Assembly (NCBI GenBank): GCA_958298945.1
Contig: OY282610.1
Location: 64,291,088 to 64,355,087, forward strand
Length of the DNA stretch: 64,000 nucleotides
DNA from: Atherix ibis
Taxonomy: Eukaryota > Arthropoda > Insecta > Diptera > Athericidae
Direction of reading: 5' to 3'
Both the position numbers and the translations under genes were made by a program. This document shows positions 1 to 12,178 of the stretch, one piece after another. Below the pieces are notes generated by a model. That model was not told the DNA's origin, ran no database searches, and saw nothing but the letters and a program-made list of their open reading frames with translations. Position 1 is the stretch's first letter. Every line of letters starts with the position of its first letter.

Positions 1-2685
1 TAACACGAAAATAAGTTTTTTATACGTGAATTCGATTAAATATCTCGTAAAAAAATAAAATAAAACATCTTAATGATAAGAATATCCAAAAAGCAACATA
101 TTTTTTTAAATAATAAATTTTAAAAATACTCGTAAAAGTACTGAAGATAAATATAAATATGATGTCTGTCGAAAATATGTGAACTACTCGTACTCTTATT
201 GATCGCTGTTTCAAAAGTTAACTATTTCCTAAAATTTTTTTTATCAATATTGTTTTCTTTTCTTCCAAAATATTAAGACAATCTCGTCTTTTCTTCGTTT
301 TATTTACTTCTGATATCCCCACCTTATATTTATCACGTTTTTTTTGTTGTCTCCAGATTTGAGTTATTCTCAGGTAAACTTTTTTTTATTGGAATGTCTA
401 CTTTGGAACCCAACAAGAATTATTTTTCTTCATATTAAATTTACTTTTTTTTTCTTGTATAACACCGAAAAAAAATATTTTTTTTTTTTATGTTGGCGCA
501 TTCCAACATTATTTTTAAAGTAATATCATTTGACCCACGCTTTTTGTATATTAGCATATGGAAAAATTCCTTATTGGTGCTTGGCGCCAAAATAATTTGA
601 TAATTTCTTATTAATGTTGGGTCCATAGACGTTCATGGAACGTTGTTGAATTTTGCAAGAAAAGCCAAAAAATAGTTTATAATAAAGAAAACGTATTATA
701 TGCGCTAAGCTTATAGTTAAATTGAATAAAAATGTGAAAATTATGTTAAAATATACAATACAAAAATGAATGTAAAAATTGTTTTAGAGATTTTGTACAC
801 AATATAGAAATGAAAAAGAGATAACCGTATAAGATTAGATATCAATAATTTAGTATAGCTAATGGGAAGACATCGATTTAGGATAAAAGATATCATTTTT
901 ATACGGTCCGATGGTAGAAGTTTACTTATAAACCTAAAAATTTTGTGCATGCTCTTGATTTACATAATGCGCAAATAATTTGTTGTCCTCTAAAGTTAAA
1001 TGATAAAATAGTCCCTGCTGAACTATAATATATTCAAAATCATCAAAAGTTAATAATTCAATAAGAATTTTCTGACAATGAAGTTATATGTTTCGGAATC
1101 GTATGTGAAAAAAAACTATGAGATGACTGATGGCTGTGGAATTTTTATGAAGACATCTAAAAGTTATTACATGCTGAATTGTATGGTGTCAGTTTTTAGT
1201 ACAGGATTCTCTTAATTTTGATCCTGAAAATGTGGGGTCTTCTAGAATAGCAGTAAGGATATTCATCAAATAATTTGAAAACTTCGAAAAGTATTGTATA
1301 ATTTGATTATATTTATAAGAATAGGCATGGGATAACTAATAATAGATGGAGCTAGTTTTCATATCAAAGAATTTGTCATGGCCACAAGAAATCATCATGG
1401 ATTAAAATTTCATAAATGAGTGGTGCTCACAGTTCATTATTTTACAAATATCACAAAGTAGTTTTTTAAATTCAAGAAATATTTGGGGATTCCGAATTGA
1501 TTTATATCGATCTAAATAATAGTTATCAGTTCTGTTTATCCTGACAAAACCAAATGAAATTGCTAGCAGAATTGTTTCTTAAAGTTCTTGAGGAAATCTT
1601 ACAGGAAATTTAATATTTCGATTAAAAGGAAAGAACAACTGCTAATCGATGCCAGAAACGAACACCATTCAAAGTTTGGTCAATGTTATCATCTACCATC
1701 ACTGTGATCGTCACTGTAAACAGTGTTGGTATCTTCATTTTCAGCCATGAAGGTAATCTTCCCATACAGAATGATCAACAGCATACACAAGATCACATAA
1801 ATAAATTTGAAAATCAGTAGCAGAAGACAACGAAATATTTGAAAACCTGATAGGCTTGTGCTACTGAATTGACAGTTCAGATTAACCACGACAACCACAA
1901 TATGTCGCAATTGATGCTGGAGGAAAATCTCAAGAAAACTCTAATGAGTATAACGTTACAGAAATTTAATTAATTAATGTTCTTTTTGTAAAAGATAATA
2001 AATTAACAATAAAATGAACCAAAAAAAAAAAATCATAGAAATTAATGTTTTGTAACGTTTTTTTTTTAAAACGTTTCTCAATCTAGAAATGGTATTAAGC
2101 TTGGAGATTATATCTATTAGAATTTCTGCTTTCATTTTAGAAATTTGGGCTCTTAAAATTCCATACAAAAATTCGTTTTTCTGAATTCTTAAATGAACAA
2201 AAAACAGTCATTTTTATTTTAAACGCTGTAGAAAATGATATAAACATAAGACTATTATCGGCTAATTATCGTCCGTTTGAATTTTTTATGAGCATAATAA
2301 TCCACCTAATGTGAAAGTTTAACTCTGGCCATCACAATTTAATATATGAAAGTTACTAGCTTCAAAAGTTGCTTATTCCCATTTTTTTTTATAAAGCATT
2401 ACTCACGCGACATGCTCACTGTGAGTGAAGACTACTTTTCATAAAATAAACATACACGCTAAAGGTAAATTGGATTAGATTGACCGGGTTCAGTCATACC
2501 CAGGTACTCGTACATATTTATCAGGTGAATCAAATTAATGTATTGTAAATTCATTCATTTCCATAGAAGCGATAAAATTAAAAGTCAAGGTCTGACTAAT
2601 AATTTTTTGACTAGATTTTAGTATTAGCAAAACTGTTGCATTATGGTTCGATCAATCAACATAAAAAAAACTTAACAATAATTAT
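1..2685. other. AT-rich non-coding stretch
   Basis: Homopolymer-rich AT DNA with many short A and T tracts. The open frames here are short, low in complexity and rich in Phe, Ile, Lys and Asn, as expected by chance. No transposon end, domain or splice-bounded coding block was recognised. Confidence 0.6.
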
Positions 2686-2890
2686 CTGAGATCAGGGCGA
2701 CTTGGAAATTACTGGAATCCCTTTTCCTTACGAAAAATCGTTAAAAGGGTTGGCGGTGTGACGAAGGGTCTGTCCTTTCAAGGAGATTCAATATTAATTA
2801 ACGGTCTGACCTTACAAGAGACCCCGCTCGTTCCTCATTTTCATCATTTCACGTTCTTGACCCCGCTCGTTCCACATTTCGAAAATTAAA
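2686..2890 (-). mobile_element. Fossil mariner-like transposase fragment
   Basis: Read on the minus strand, a short piece resembles the second catalytic block of a mariner transposase (a degraded form of HHDKAPCHTA, here ending RHTANPF), followed by a KGIPVI-like stretch. It shares the boundary motif ctgagatcaggg and a ctgacct...acaagag block with the better copy at 24345-24660. Upstream it holds a repeated gaccccgctcgttcc motif. No terminal repeats were found and the piece is too decayed to code. It lies about 60 bp from mariner copy A. Confidence 0.45.
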
Positions 2891-2948
2891 CTCTATGGTT
2901 CATCATAACTCCAAATTTTGTTGTTCCATTTTTCGTAACGCGCTACTA

Positions 2949-4168
2949 CGAGGGTCGTTCAATAAGTCCTTAGAAAAAGATGGAAAAAAACTGTTTTTAA
3001 AAAAAAAAAATTTTATTTTTTAACATAATCTCCGTTTTTTCAAAATTTTTATCCCGTCAAAAAAATAGGATTTCGGAAGTTCTGAAAAATACTTATCCGT
3101 TTGAGCAATGACGTCCTCGTTGGAAGTGAACCGTCGTCCGCCAAGCCATTTCTCCAGATTGGGGAAAAGAAAATAGTCACTCGGGGCCAAATCTGGTGAA
3201 CAAGCGGGATGATGCAACAATTCCATTCTCAATTCCACAATTTTGGCCATGGAAACAGCGCAGGTGTGCACACGCGCATGTTCCTGATGCAAGAGGATTT
3301 TTTCTTCTTCAGATGGGGGCGTTTCTCTTTGATTTCCTCCTTCAACCGTTGCAATAACGACGCGTAATACGCTCCTGTTATTGTTTTTCCTTTTTCCAAA
3401 TAGTCGATAAAAATGATGCCCTGCGATTCCCAAAAGGCTGGCCGATGGCACCGTTTTTGCCTTCTTCGGAGCCCGTTCACCCTTGAAAATCCACTGTGAT
3501 GACTGTCTCTTCGTTTCTGGAGTGTAGTAGTGTATCCAGTTTTCGTCCACAGTGACATATCGACGAAGGAATTCGGCAGGATTGCGATGAAAGAGTGCCA
3601 ACATAGCCTCAGAGTCCACTACACGATTGCGCTTATTCTCCTCTGAGAGCAAACGCGGCACCCATCTTGCAGAAATTTTTTTCACAGACAATTTTTCATG
3701 CAAAATTGAAGCGACTGTACCTTGTGATATGCCCGTGGCCTCAACTAATTCGCCGATCGTTCAAAATCAGATCGTGGATTTTGTCGATGATTTCAGGAGT
3801 AGACACCTCAACTGGGCGTCCTGAACGATGTTCATCTTTTGTGGATGAACGGCCACGTTTAAATTCATTCACCCAATTGTAAACCGTTGCAAACACAGGT
3901 GCAGATGTGCCATGGACTGCATCCAACTCGGCTTTGATTTCTTTCGGGCTTAAGCCTTTCAAATGGAGTTGTTTGATGAAAGCCCTAAACTCGCTTTTTT
4001 CCATTGTTATGCACAAATAAATGTCGGTAACTTAAATCGACGATAGAAATTGACCTACGCTATGGATCGAGCTGAAATTTTGACAGCTTTCCTGTCGATA
4101 ATGCTATCTTTACCGACACTACGAGCGCAATTTCTCGGATTTTCCAAGGACTTATTGAACGACCCTCG
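2949..4168 (-). mobile_element. Mariner element, Himar1-like family, copy A
   Basis: A 1220 bp element flanked by TA on both sides (2947-2948 and 4169-4170), the target duplication of Tc1/mariner insertions. Its terminal inverted repeats begin cgagggtcgttcaataag and match those of copies B, C and D. The transposase runs on the minus strand. It belongs with copy B to one sublineage: both read cgcccccat where C and D read cgaccccat, and both lack about 25 bp near the transposase stop. Confidence 0.95.
3020..4004 (-). pseudogene. Mariner transposase, copy A (broken)
   Basis: Starts MEKSEF at the ATG on 4004-4002, followed by helix-turn-helix DNA-binding sequence (SPKEIKAELDAVHG, NWVNEFKRGRSS). 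A 14 bp deletion near 3745, compared with copy B, shifts the frame, and another deletion near 3440 removes the GKVMATV block. The first catalytic Asp is in VTVDENWIH and the third in SPDLAPSDYFLFPNL. The second block is altered (HQEHARVHT, Asp-Asn changed to Glu-His). The C-terminus is short (GIKILKKRRLC), as in copy B. In the family the enzyme cuts and pastes the element in the nucleus; this copy cannot. Confidence 0.92.
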
Positions 4169-4170
4169 TA

Positions 4171-6618
4171 TGTTAAAACAAAAACCTCTATAGGGTCGCA
4201 TTGTTACCGAACTTTATAGGGTTACGTAGGTTGAAATTTACACCGCTCATCTGGGAGGGACTAATGTGCAAGCTAACATATATGAAGGGGAAGTGCCAGA
4301 TCGCTCTCATTCTTTTTTTGTTGTAAAGTGTTATAAGTGAAGTTGTATTAAATGAAGTCCACATTTAGATTCTTCTCTAGCTCTTAAAAATTAGGGCAAC
4401 TACACGTATAACGTTATAGGACCCAGAAATGTTCTTCAACTAAAACTCGTTAAATCAATATAAACAAATAGAATTCCTTCTTTTAATTGTGAAATACAAT
4501 TCATATATACAATAATATCAAGCTTTTTTTTAATGCAAGAACGATTGTTTTATTTTTTATATTTTAATTACTTATAAAACTGCGGTATTTTGTTAATTTT
4601 TAAAGAAATTTGTATTTGGTAAATTTGAATAAAATTACATCCTATAACCTAAAGAGGCTTATACTAAGAAACTTTTTATATCATAATAAAAGAAAATTAA
4701 TTTAATTTACTAAATTATATCAAAAACATTTCATAGATACATGATCAAGTTAGAAATAAGCATATATATCCTTACAATGGACGTACAACTTTCGAAGGTC
4801 TTGAGTTACATTCATAAAGTGGTAGAGAAAAATTAATCTAGCGGAAGGTAGTGTAACTACAACCTAGCTTACAGGTTGTTCTTCAATTTTATAAGTTATA
4901 ATTTTTAAAAGTTTACAATATTCCAAAACTTCTATTATAAAAAATTATATTTTTAACTAAAATTTCATATAATAAACGTTCTTTGCTTCTCATACATAAA
5001 TCTTTTAATAGAAAAGATTTAGACTAACAAAACGTATTCAGTAGGCTTACTTCAAAATATGTTAGTAAGAAAAACTATCAGTAATTTTACTCTTATTGGC
5101 AGTATTAGAGGCTCTTAGACCTTGGCAAACTATTTACAAAAAGAATAAATTATTACTTGAACTATTAACAAATTAAAATATGTACTAAAATTTGTTTTTT
5201 TTTTTGCTGACCAATATGCTTAATGGTCTAACGAAGTTATTTTGACAACACGACGGACATTATTGTCTTATACTATGCTCGGTAGTATCAAATTCGTAGG
5301 GATAGTCCAGCATAGTCAGCCTATGGAAAAAACTCTATCGTGAATGAGTAATACCATAAATTTCATAATATTTTTGCACAAAGGAATTACTCACATGTAC
5401 TGATTTTTTTCCTCTCGATTCATTGTGATTTTCTTATGCTAATTCACTTGAATTAAATCGGATCGAATTCGATTGGATTAGAACTTATTGAATTGAATTC
5501 TATGGATTTGGATTTAAATTCATTTCATTCTCTTTGGACTAATACGATTGTATTGGATTGTTTTACTATACTGTGCGCAAAATCGTTTTCTAAATATTCT
5601 ATCTAATGTATTGGCATCTTAAGTTACAAACAAAATTGAATTCTATTAATTCTCAACAAAATAGAACTGCTTAGAAAATACCTACTTTGTCATCTTAACT
5701 TATTTGTATAAAATATATACTTACTCTTTGCAAAAATCTATAAATATTATCGATTACTGTTACGAAAATGTAAAATTTAATTTAAGCTTATGGATTAATT
5801 TCACTTATTTTACAAACTTGAATGTTCTGGGATAGTTCAAATAATATTTATAAATCATTAATAAACATTCCCAATAATACCTGTGCAAATATTTATACTG
5901 ATTGATCCTTATTATGTAGGTTAAGACACAAATGAGCATCATAAGCTACTAAAGTATAGACTCATAGTACTTCAACACTGTCTATTTTACTATGTAATGT
6001 AGGGAAAGTTGTTGGTGGTAATTGTAACATCACAAAGATCCTTTCAAATGATGTACATATTTTTGCGATATAGTTTTTAGATTATGGCAAAAACTTTTGA
6101 TAAAAGTAGCCTACTAAGTACCACTTGAAACTAAAACAGAAAGACGAAGCCGTGTTAACAGAAAAAATACGTGCATCTGGTAGGTTTTGCTAATGAGCAT
6201 CTGCTTCTTTAAGAAATGCAGTTGCCAGCTATCGTCATGACAATTACAACTAGCTTTCGTGGTGGCAATAAAACTATCTGAAGTATGGAATCTTTCAGAA
6301 TATTTTTATTTTTTCTACTTTCCAGAATGCTTTCCAAAAGATTTTTTATAAAAATTTATTATTAATCAATACATAAATACTAAAAGTTACAGTTTTTTTA
6401 TTTAAAGAGCTCAAATTAATTTGTAAATTCGAGCATTTAGACAAGAAAATTTAAAGGAATTTTTTTATAACGTTTAATTAATATTGCAACTAGTCTCCGA
6501 AGTGTAATTTTTTGGTCGATTATTCAGTAGTCTGATAAATTCTGTTAATAACAATTTAATCGACTATAATATAAAGTCCAAAATAACGCAGTTGAATACT
6601 TTGTAGAATAATATTATG
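4171..6618. other. AT-rich non-coding stretch
   Basis: No transposon ends or coding blocks were recognised. Around 5440-5560 there is a locally repetitive run of gaatt/ggatt words that looks like simple-sequence drift. Confidence 0.6.
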
Positions 6619-7820
6619 TTGGGTTGTCAAGAAAGTAATTTCGTTGTTTCCCAACAGAGGACTAAATTGTATTTTTTCACAAACAACTTCACACTTAAGC
6701 TGCATAATCATATGTATTTTGACAGGTGACATAGCTGTCACAAGGCTTGATTCATTCTGAGCAGTCGTTTTTTTGGTTGATACCGTTTTAAATAAAGAAA
6801 GTGAAAAACAGCATTTTCGGCATATTTTGCTTTTTTTACTAAAAAAAAGGTAAAAATGCTGTTCAAGCAAGAAAAAAATTATCAAATGCATATGGAGAAG
6901 ATGTGTTAAGTGAGCGCCAGTGCGAAAACTGGTTTGTAAAATTTCGATCCGGCAATTTTGATCTCGAAGATGCACCACGTTCTGGAAGACCAATTGAAGC
7001 TGATGAAGACACAATAAAGGCGAATAAAAACTCATGAGATCGCTGAGAGATTGAATTTATCGAAGTCGACCGTTCATGATCATTTGAAGCGGCTAGGTTT
7101 TATCTAAAAGCTTGATATATGGGTTCCTCATCTTGTTACGGAAAAAAATTTATGCTGTCGTATTGACGTTTGTGAAACACCAAGAAAATGATCCATTTTT
7201 GAAGCATATAATCACTGGAGACGAGAAATGGATTGTCTACAATAATTTTAAGCGCAAAAGATACTGGAGTAGAAAAGATGAACCGGCTCAAAACACTTCG
7301 AAACCCAATATTCACCAAAAAAATGTTATGCTATCTGTTTGGTGGGATTTCAAAGGAATTGTTTATTTTGAGCTTCTACCGAGCAACACAGCGATAAATT
7401 AATTCTGAAGTGTACTGTCATCAGTTGGACAAATTGAATGATTCACTTAAATACAAAAGACCAGAATTGATCAATAGGAAAGGTATAGTGTTCCAACAGG
7501 ATAATGCGAAACCACATACAAGTTTGACCACTCGGCAAAAGCTTTTAGAGCTTCGATGGGATATATTGGCACACCCACCACACTCTCCAGACCCAGCACC
7601 TTCCGATTATCATTTGTTCCGGTCTCTACAACAATTTTTAAACGGTAAAACGTTCAATTCAAATGAGGAGGTCAAAAATTAGTTGGATCAGTTTTTTACC
7701 AGCAAAGGGTATTGGATCAGACTGGACAATATTTAATTGAATAAAATATTAATTCACTATAAGGTAATCGTCTTTCATTTTTATATTTAAAAAAACGAAA
7801 TTACTTTCTTGACAACCCAA
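6619..7820 (+). mobile_element. Mellifera-type mariner, nearly full length
   Basis: A 1.2 kb element with terminal inverted repeats ttgggttgtcaagaaag at the left and its complement at the right, next to TA at 7821-7822. The left flank has drifted (tatgttggg), so the exact left target duplication is unclear. The transposase sequence resembles the mellifera subgroup (ITGDEKW, KRKRYWSRKDEPAQ, VWWDFKGIVYFELLP). Related copies lie at 17292, 24978 and 53717. Confidence 0.9.
6796..7735 (+). pseudogene. Mellifera-type mariner transposase (broken)
   Basis: Compared with the sister copies at 25044 and 53902, the start ATG has become AAA near 6806. Helix-turn-helix sequence follows in several frames (LSERQCENW, DAPRSGRPIEADEDT), then ITGDEKW with the first catalytic Asp, QQDNAKPHT with the second and APSDYHLF with the third. 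I count 34 residues between the second and third Asp, as in DD34D mariners. Breaks include a stop near 7400, a TAG at 7680-7682 and a deletion in the C-terminal block before YWIRLDNI. Confidence 0.9.
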
Positions 7821-7822
7821 TA

Positions 7823-9804
7823 CAACAGAAAATGCCCTAATAAGTAATAATGGTTGTGATTTTAAAGAATCAATCTTATAAAGGTTAACTACGTTCGATT
7901 TCTTACAAGTACTTTTCTCTTATATATTTTTGTTGTAAAAATTTAATTTCATAAATATTTGAATTAAAGTCTCCCAAATTGATTAAAGAAGAAAAAGTTC
8001 TTCAAGTGATATTTTCGAAATAATTATCCGAAATCTAACAAAGAACAGAATTTATTATTGCTTAGTATTTATTTTAAATGTTTAATTAAATTATTTCTTT
8101 TTGAAGTTTTGCTATAATTATTTTCCATATACTTTTAAAAAGGCACAAAGAATTTTTTAAATGAAAACTAAGCCTCTCAAAACTAAAATTTTATTAATGT
8201 ACAAAGTACGATCGGGGAGTAATATTAATGAAAATTAAGCGGGTATCTGCGAATATTGCGTTGGCTACTTTTAGTACATAAGTAAAAATTTTAATACAAA
8301 AGTAAAAAAGAAAGTACTAAAAAAACATCAGCACAAAAATAAATTCATTTCTCCTTAAGTTTTAGCAAAGTTTTGACTTGTACAAATTTTCTAACCGGCA
8401 GATTTGCTATCGGTGAGGTTATTTACTTTTTTACTTTCACTCCATCCCCCTGTCATAATATTTTCCAATTTCTCTAAACAAAATTCCTATACGTATTTGG
8501 ATGTTTTATATGGTATATTTTTTTTTACTTGAGAAACCTTTGAATAAAAAACTGAAAAATTAACGAAAATAAATGAAACAAAATTAGTCGTGGCAAATTT
8601 CTATCAGCACGGACATATTCCAGAAGAAAAATGGCATCAATCGGCAGCATTTAACGCAACCATTAAAGCGTATAATAGGAATTCGAAAACCAGCATGACA
8701 ACAATCTAACTAGTTGGAAATGAAGGGAATGGAAGGCTTGTGGTTCGAGTATCTAGTGGCAATTCGAGTACGGTGGGGCGTATTATGTACGTCCGGAAAG
8801 ATATATTATTGCCACATCTCAAATGTATTTTAATTTAATGAGTTTTCCATTAAAAATTTAATAAAAAAAAATATATATATTTAGCAAAAACAATTGTTGT
8901 CGGTGGGTGGCGACATTGTTGTTATAAAAAATAAGTGAATTTTATATTTTTATTCTTTAAAGCTTTTACAAAGTTTCATTATGTTCATTTCCATTTCCTT
9001 TTTTGAATGGTTTTTATTTAATATGTAAAATATTGGTTAATTTTCTTTAATTTTTTATCTTTATTTTCACAATTTTTAAAAGGAAAAAAAAAATTTATAC
9101 TATTTCTACTCATTTTGTTTATTTTAATGTTTTTGTTAAATTGTTGTGAAATCCTTTTTCTCGATTTTTAATCCAATTAAGGCAATTTCCCTTTATTATT
9201 GATTATTTCAAGTTGACTGTTTTAGATTAATAGTTTTGGCGTTAGGAATTTTTTTGTTTGCCGATACTATCAAATTTTCCTGTTTCTCTAGCTAATTTCA
9301 TTGATTATAAAAGGGATTCCAATTAAAATAGTTAAAATGTTTGGGTAATTGTTTTGATAGAATGTGCAGGTTAAAAAATGATCTCTACAAAATTCCTTTA
9401 ATATTTACGAAATTTTTATAAAATAATATTCAAGGTTCCCTCATATATGGGTCGTATGCATATACGTGTATAGTTTCGCTTATTATTTTTAAAAAAACTT
9501 ACTTCTATAAAGTGCTCATTCTAAATTTTAATACCCCCACCGAACGGTAGTTCTCTTTTAAAAACCTTAAAATTATTAGTTATTACTATCTGGAAATACT
9601 ACAATATAAATATCTTAATTTAGTCAAGGAATTTTGCAAAAAATGTTTTTGCACAAGAGGTGAAATGAAAAAAAATCGCAAAGACCTTTAACTATTCAAT
9701 AATAATCCTAATTATACACTTTCTATTTCGAACATATAAATTTTTTTATAAAAAAAACAAGTTATTGTTATAAAAAAAAACCAAGTTATTTATTAATTTA
9801 TAAT
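7823..9804. other. AT-rich stretch with one coding-like island
   Basis: Mostly AT-rich spacer. The part near 8553-8702 is less AT-biased and has an open frame of about 48 codons without a recognised match (see findings). Nothing else was recognised. Confidence 0.5.
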
Positions 9805-9897
9805 AAATTATTATCGACCACTCTCTACGATTGTCAAATGCCAACAGACAAATGTCATCCAAACCCAAATGGCGGCCAAACAAAATCGACCTAAAAC
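9805..9897 (-). mobile_element. 5' end fragment of a DD41D mariner
   Basis: The reverse complement of this stretch matches the left end of the DD41D element at 36225 over about 90 bp. Both contain aggtcgattttgtttggccg, then gttggcatttgaca and a gatcgata-like block. No transposase sequence follows. Mariner copy B begins only about 17 bp away, so B landed beside or inside an older relic. Confidence 0.8.
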
Positions 9898-9914
9898 ATA
9901 AAAATCCATATGTA

Positions 9915-11170
9915 CGAGGGTTGTTCAATAAGTCCTTAGGAAATCCGAGAAATTGCACTCGTAGTGTCGGTAAAGATTTTTTGTAAGTAGCATTATCGAC
10001 AGCAAAGCTGTTTTTCAGCTCGATCCATAGTCAATTTCTATTGTCGACTAAAGTTAACGACATTTATTTGTGCATAACAATGGAAAAAAGCGAGTTTAGG
10101 GCTGTCATCAAACATCTCCATTTGAAAGTCTTAAGCCCGAAAGAAATCAAAGCCGAGTTGGATGCAGTTCATGGCACATCTGCACCTGTGTTTGCGAGGG
10201 TTTACAATTGGGTGAATGACTTTAAACGTGGCCGTTCATCCACAAAAGATGAACATCGTTTAGGACGCCCAGTTGAGGTGTCTACTCCTGAAATCATCGA
10301 CAAAATCCACGATCTGATTTTGAACGATCGGCGAATTAAAGTGCGCGAATTAGTTGAGGGCACGGGCATATCACAAGGTACAGTCGCTTCAATTTTGCAT
10401 TAAAAATTGTCTGTGGAAAAAATTTCGGCAAGATGGGTGCCGCGTTTGCTCTCAGAGGAGAATAAGCGCAATCGTGTAGTGGACTCTGAGGCTATGTTGG
10501 CACTCTTTCATCGCAATCCTGCCGAATTCCTTTGTCGATATGTCACTGTGGACGAAACCTGGATACACTACTACACTCCAGAAACGAAGAGACAGTCATC
10601 ACAGTGGATTTTCAAGGGTGAACGGGTTTCGAAGAAGGCAAAAACTGTGCCATCGGCCGGCAAGGTGATGGCCACGGTCTTTTGGGAATCACAGGGCATC
10701 ATTTTTATCGACTACTTGGAAAAAGGAAAAACAATAACAGGAGCGTATTACGCGTCGTTATTGCAACGGTTGAGCGAGGAAATCAAAGAGAAACGCCCCC
10801 ATCTGAAGAAGAAAAAAATCCTCTTGCATCAGGATAATGCGCGTGTGCATACCTGCGCTGTTTCCATGGCCAAAATTGTGGAATTGAGAATGGAATTGTT
10901 GCAGCATCCCGCTTATTCACCAGATTTGGCCCCGACTGACTATTTTCTTTTCCCCAATCTGAAGAAATTGCTTAGCGGACGACGGTTCACTTCCAACGAG
11001 GACGTCATTGCTCAAACGGATGAGTATTTTGCAGAACTTTCGAAATCCTATTTTTTTGACGGGATAAAAATTTTGAAAAATTTTGGGAGATTATGTTGAA
11101 AAATAAAAAATTTTTTTTTAAAAAACAGTTTTTTTCCATATTTTTCTAAGGATTTATTAAACGACCCTCG
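9915..11170 (+). mobile_element. Mariner element, Himar1-like family, copy B
   Basis: A 1256 bp element flanked by TA at 9913-9914 and 11171-11172. Its left end begins cgagggttgttcaataag and its right end is the near-complement with one or two changes. It is the second least damaged of the four family copies. It shares sublineage markers with copy A (cgcccccat and a deletion near the transposase stop). Confidence 0.95.
10080..11099 (+). pseudogene. Mariner transposase, copy B (one stop)
   Basis: ATG at 10080, then MEKSEFRAVIKH and two helix-turn-helix units (KEIKAELDAVHG; KVRELVEGTGIS). A GAA-to-TAA change at 10401-10403 stops translation after about 107 residues; the frame then stays open to 11099. 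All three catalytic residues remain: VTVDETWIH, HQDNARVHT and APTDYFLF. The C-terminus is short (GIKILKNFGRLC) compared with the IELKGDYV ending in copy C. A single stop separates it from an open frame, but activity is unlikely. Confidence 0.93.
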
Positions 11171-11172
11171 TA

Positions 11173-12178
11173 CATACAGAATAAATGGCTCGAAGAGTCT
11201 AATTTTGCAACAATATTTTTTTCTAATGAACAAACTATCATTTTTTTCACTTTCTTAATTGAAATGTGAAATACATTACTATCAAAAATTCTGCAAAATA
11301 GACGTATCCGTACTATACGCCTATTTATGTAAAGGCACTTAATCCAATCTCAAGTTTACATAGAAAAGACATAAAAATTAACCCTTATTTGCTGTAAGTT
11401 AATTTGAATTATTTATTTTGTGACCAAGAACATCTATTCTGCGAAATTTTGATCAACAATTACAATTGAAAGTCATTAAATTTTGATTAATTTGAAAATG
11501 TTTAATTGTCAATTAGAAGTTCATTAAAATTGTTGCTGAATTTGAAAGGAAAAACGGATACTTTTGACAGACGAAGAATTAATTTCTCAAAAGTTATTTG
11601 TTGCTATACAGCTAACGATTTGTAGGGAAAAGTCCTCAATTTCATATCTTAAATATGCCAAAGCCCTTATTTAGCTTTAACATCAGGTGGTGGAAGAGCT
11701 CACTTCGGGAACACTTTATCTTGATATCATAAAAAGATAATTTCATGTGAATTAAAGTTTAATTTGTAATTTTTACCTTTTATTTTAATCAGCAATTTTA
11801 TTAGCTCAAAATTTATTTTAATGAAGTAAATTTTTTTCTTTATACTAAAAATTGTTACAGCAGAATCCAAATAGCCACAATATAAACTTTATATTTTACA
11901 GTTCTTAGCGTTATATCCTTTTTATTAATGCATATCATTAATTTGCATATATTGTTAATAATTTTAATGTTTAAGAGTCAAAAACTATCCCTATCACTAA
12001 CATACATAAATATCATATCTGAAATCATCATTTTTTCTGCTATAATTTATCTTAACTATTATCGTATTCGTTCACAATTTACCATATCGATAAGAGAACC
12101 AAGAACTTTTCAATCCATATTAACAACAGCGTTGTTAGTAGCAAAAGCAACAACAATTATTAAAACAACAACAGTAGC
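11173..12178. other. AT-rich non-coding stretch
   Basis: No gene recognised. The 3' part (12125-12178) is rich in aacaac triplets and leads into the truncated R1-clade element. Confidence 0.55.

Noticed and set aside
1080..1300. Short stretch reading MTDGCGIFMKTSK, faintly like an exonuclease-phosphatase (angel/nocturnin-type) motif
   Set aside because: Only about a dozen residues fit, the continuation needs frameshifts, and no neighbouring exon or second motif supports it.
1689..1910. Minus-strand open frame with a hydrophobic stretch resembling a membrane segment
   Set aside because: It has no second supporting feature, and hydrophobic runs are expected from T-rich DNA.
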